In this document: positions 25,324 through 25,536 of the stretch, in pieces
Layout: each line of letters opens with the position of its first letter
Position numbering within the stretch: position 1 is the stretch's first letter
From: JBMNSK01 sp050945155
GTDB taxonomy: Bacteria > Actinomycetota > Coriobacteriia > Coriobacteriales > Eggerthellaceae
Reading direction: 5' to 3'
NCBI GenBank assembly: GCA_050945155.1
Contig: JBMNSK010000019.1
Coordinates: 1-25,536, forward strand
DNA: 25,536 nucleotides
Program-made: the position numbers and the translations under genes
Notes under the pieces: generated by a model
Databases searched by the model: none
What the model saw: only the letters and a program-made list of their open reading frames with translations
What the model was told of the DNA's origin: nothing

Positions 25324-25536
25324 TTAGCGTTTTATCTCCAAAAACGAAGCTAGAACCGCAGCGGCAACTTTGAGCCCGTCAACGGCAGCGCTCATAATCC
25401 CTCCAGCATAACCGGGTCCTTCACCGCAGGGGAAAATTCCGGTCTCCAAACCGTCAGGTAATGCTTGATCCATAACTGCCTGGAAGTTCTCATTTCTTAC
25501 GATACGAATGGGAGAAGAGCTTCTCGTTTCAACACC
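25324..25536 (-). CDS. NAD(P)/FAD-dependent dehydrogenase, C-terminal end
   Basis: The last 70 codons of a gene that enters from the right edge, ending TAA at 25324-25326. The sequence ETRSSSPIRIVRNENF and then FPCGEGPGYAGGIMSAAVDG is the C-terminal block of a widespread uncharacterised family of FAD-dependent dehydrogenases (COG2509 type), where the glycine-rich GEGxGYAGGI region closes the FAD site. Its substrate is unknown. The next promoter begins about 10 bases after its stop and I see no terminator in between. Confidence 0.88.
   Translation of the reverse strand, partial: GVETRSSSPIRIVRNENFQAVMDQALPDGLETGIFPCGEGPGYAGGIMSAAVDGLKVAAAVLASFLEIKR

Noticed and set aside
1..25536. tRNA, rRNA, insertion sequence, prophage or defence genes
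   Set aside because: I looked on both strands and saw no transposase, integrase, phage or toxin-type protein and no tRNA-like fold; the window is densely coding housekeeping sequence.

Overview
The window reads as an ordinary bacterial chromosome segment. Every gene I can support (23 complete or partial, counting one doubtful small ORF) lies on the minus strand. Gene content and protein style suggest an anaerobic Gram-positive actinobacterium of the class Coriobacteriia (Atopobium/Lancefieldella/Olsenella-like), with base composition near half GC by eye. The pointers are an aldo/keto reductase carrying two ferredoxin clusters, lar cofactor genes, frequent GTG/TTG starts behind strong GGAGG sites, an F-type ATP synthase with a signal-peptide-like b subunit, and surface proteins with Actinobacteria-type sorting features. 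The lineage is an inference from sequence style, not a search result.

Layout, right to left in the direction of transcription. (1) 25324-25536: the C-terminal end of a FAD-dependent dehydrogenase. (2) 19672-25227: a tight five-gene operon encoding a secreted PQQ-type beta-propeller with a C-terminal anchor, a secreted DUF4430 (transcobalamin-like) protein, and an ECF vitamin transporter made of a T component, a fused double ATPase and an S component. (3) 17141-19562: a threonylcarbamoyl-AMP synthase gene, rpiB and glyA, ending in a strong terminator, followed by upp (16394-17038). (4) 9176-16215: the complete F1Fo ATP synthase operon, with a small membrane protein first and then atpB-E-F-H-A-G-D-C, with its own promoter and a terminator at 9121-9149. 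(5) 8828-9175: an intergenic region holding a 19-bp tandem repeat array and a likely dnaE promoter. (6) 4461-8827: dnaE overlapping truA, then a possible small ORF. (7) 2705-4087: an NSS-family sodium symporter with its own terminator. (8) 1-2576: ychF, an aldo/keto reductase with 4Fe-4S clusters, and the start of larB.

Most of this is housekeeping: replication, energy coupling, tRNA modification, one-carbon metabolism and pyrimidine salvage. The most interesting part is the right-hand operon. It joins a cell-surface beta-propeller, a DUF4430 protein and a complete ECF importer, as if the two extracellular proteins pass a ligand to the importer. A corrinoid is the leading guess, because DUF4430 is related to the C-terminal domain of intrinsic factor and transcobalamin, and because the Bacteroides surface B12-capture protein BtuG is also a beta-propeller. 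No cobalamin riboswitch is visible, so the substrate is unproven. Other items worth a look are the 19-bp repeats before dnaE, a dyad exactly framing the -10 of the propeller operon, a LAxTG-like sorting motif, and a small ORF after truA.
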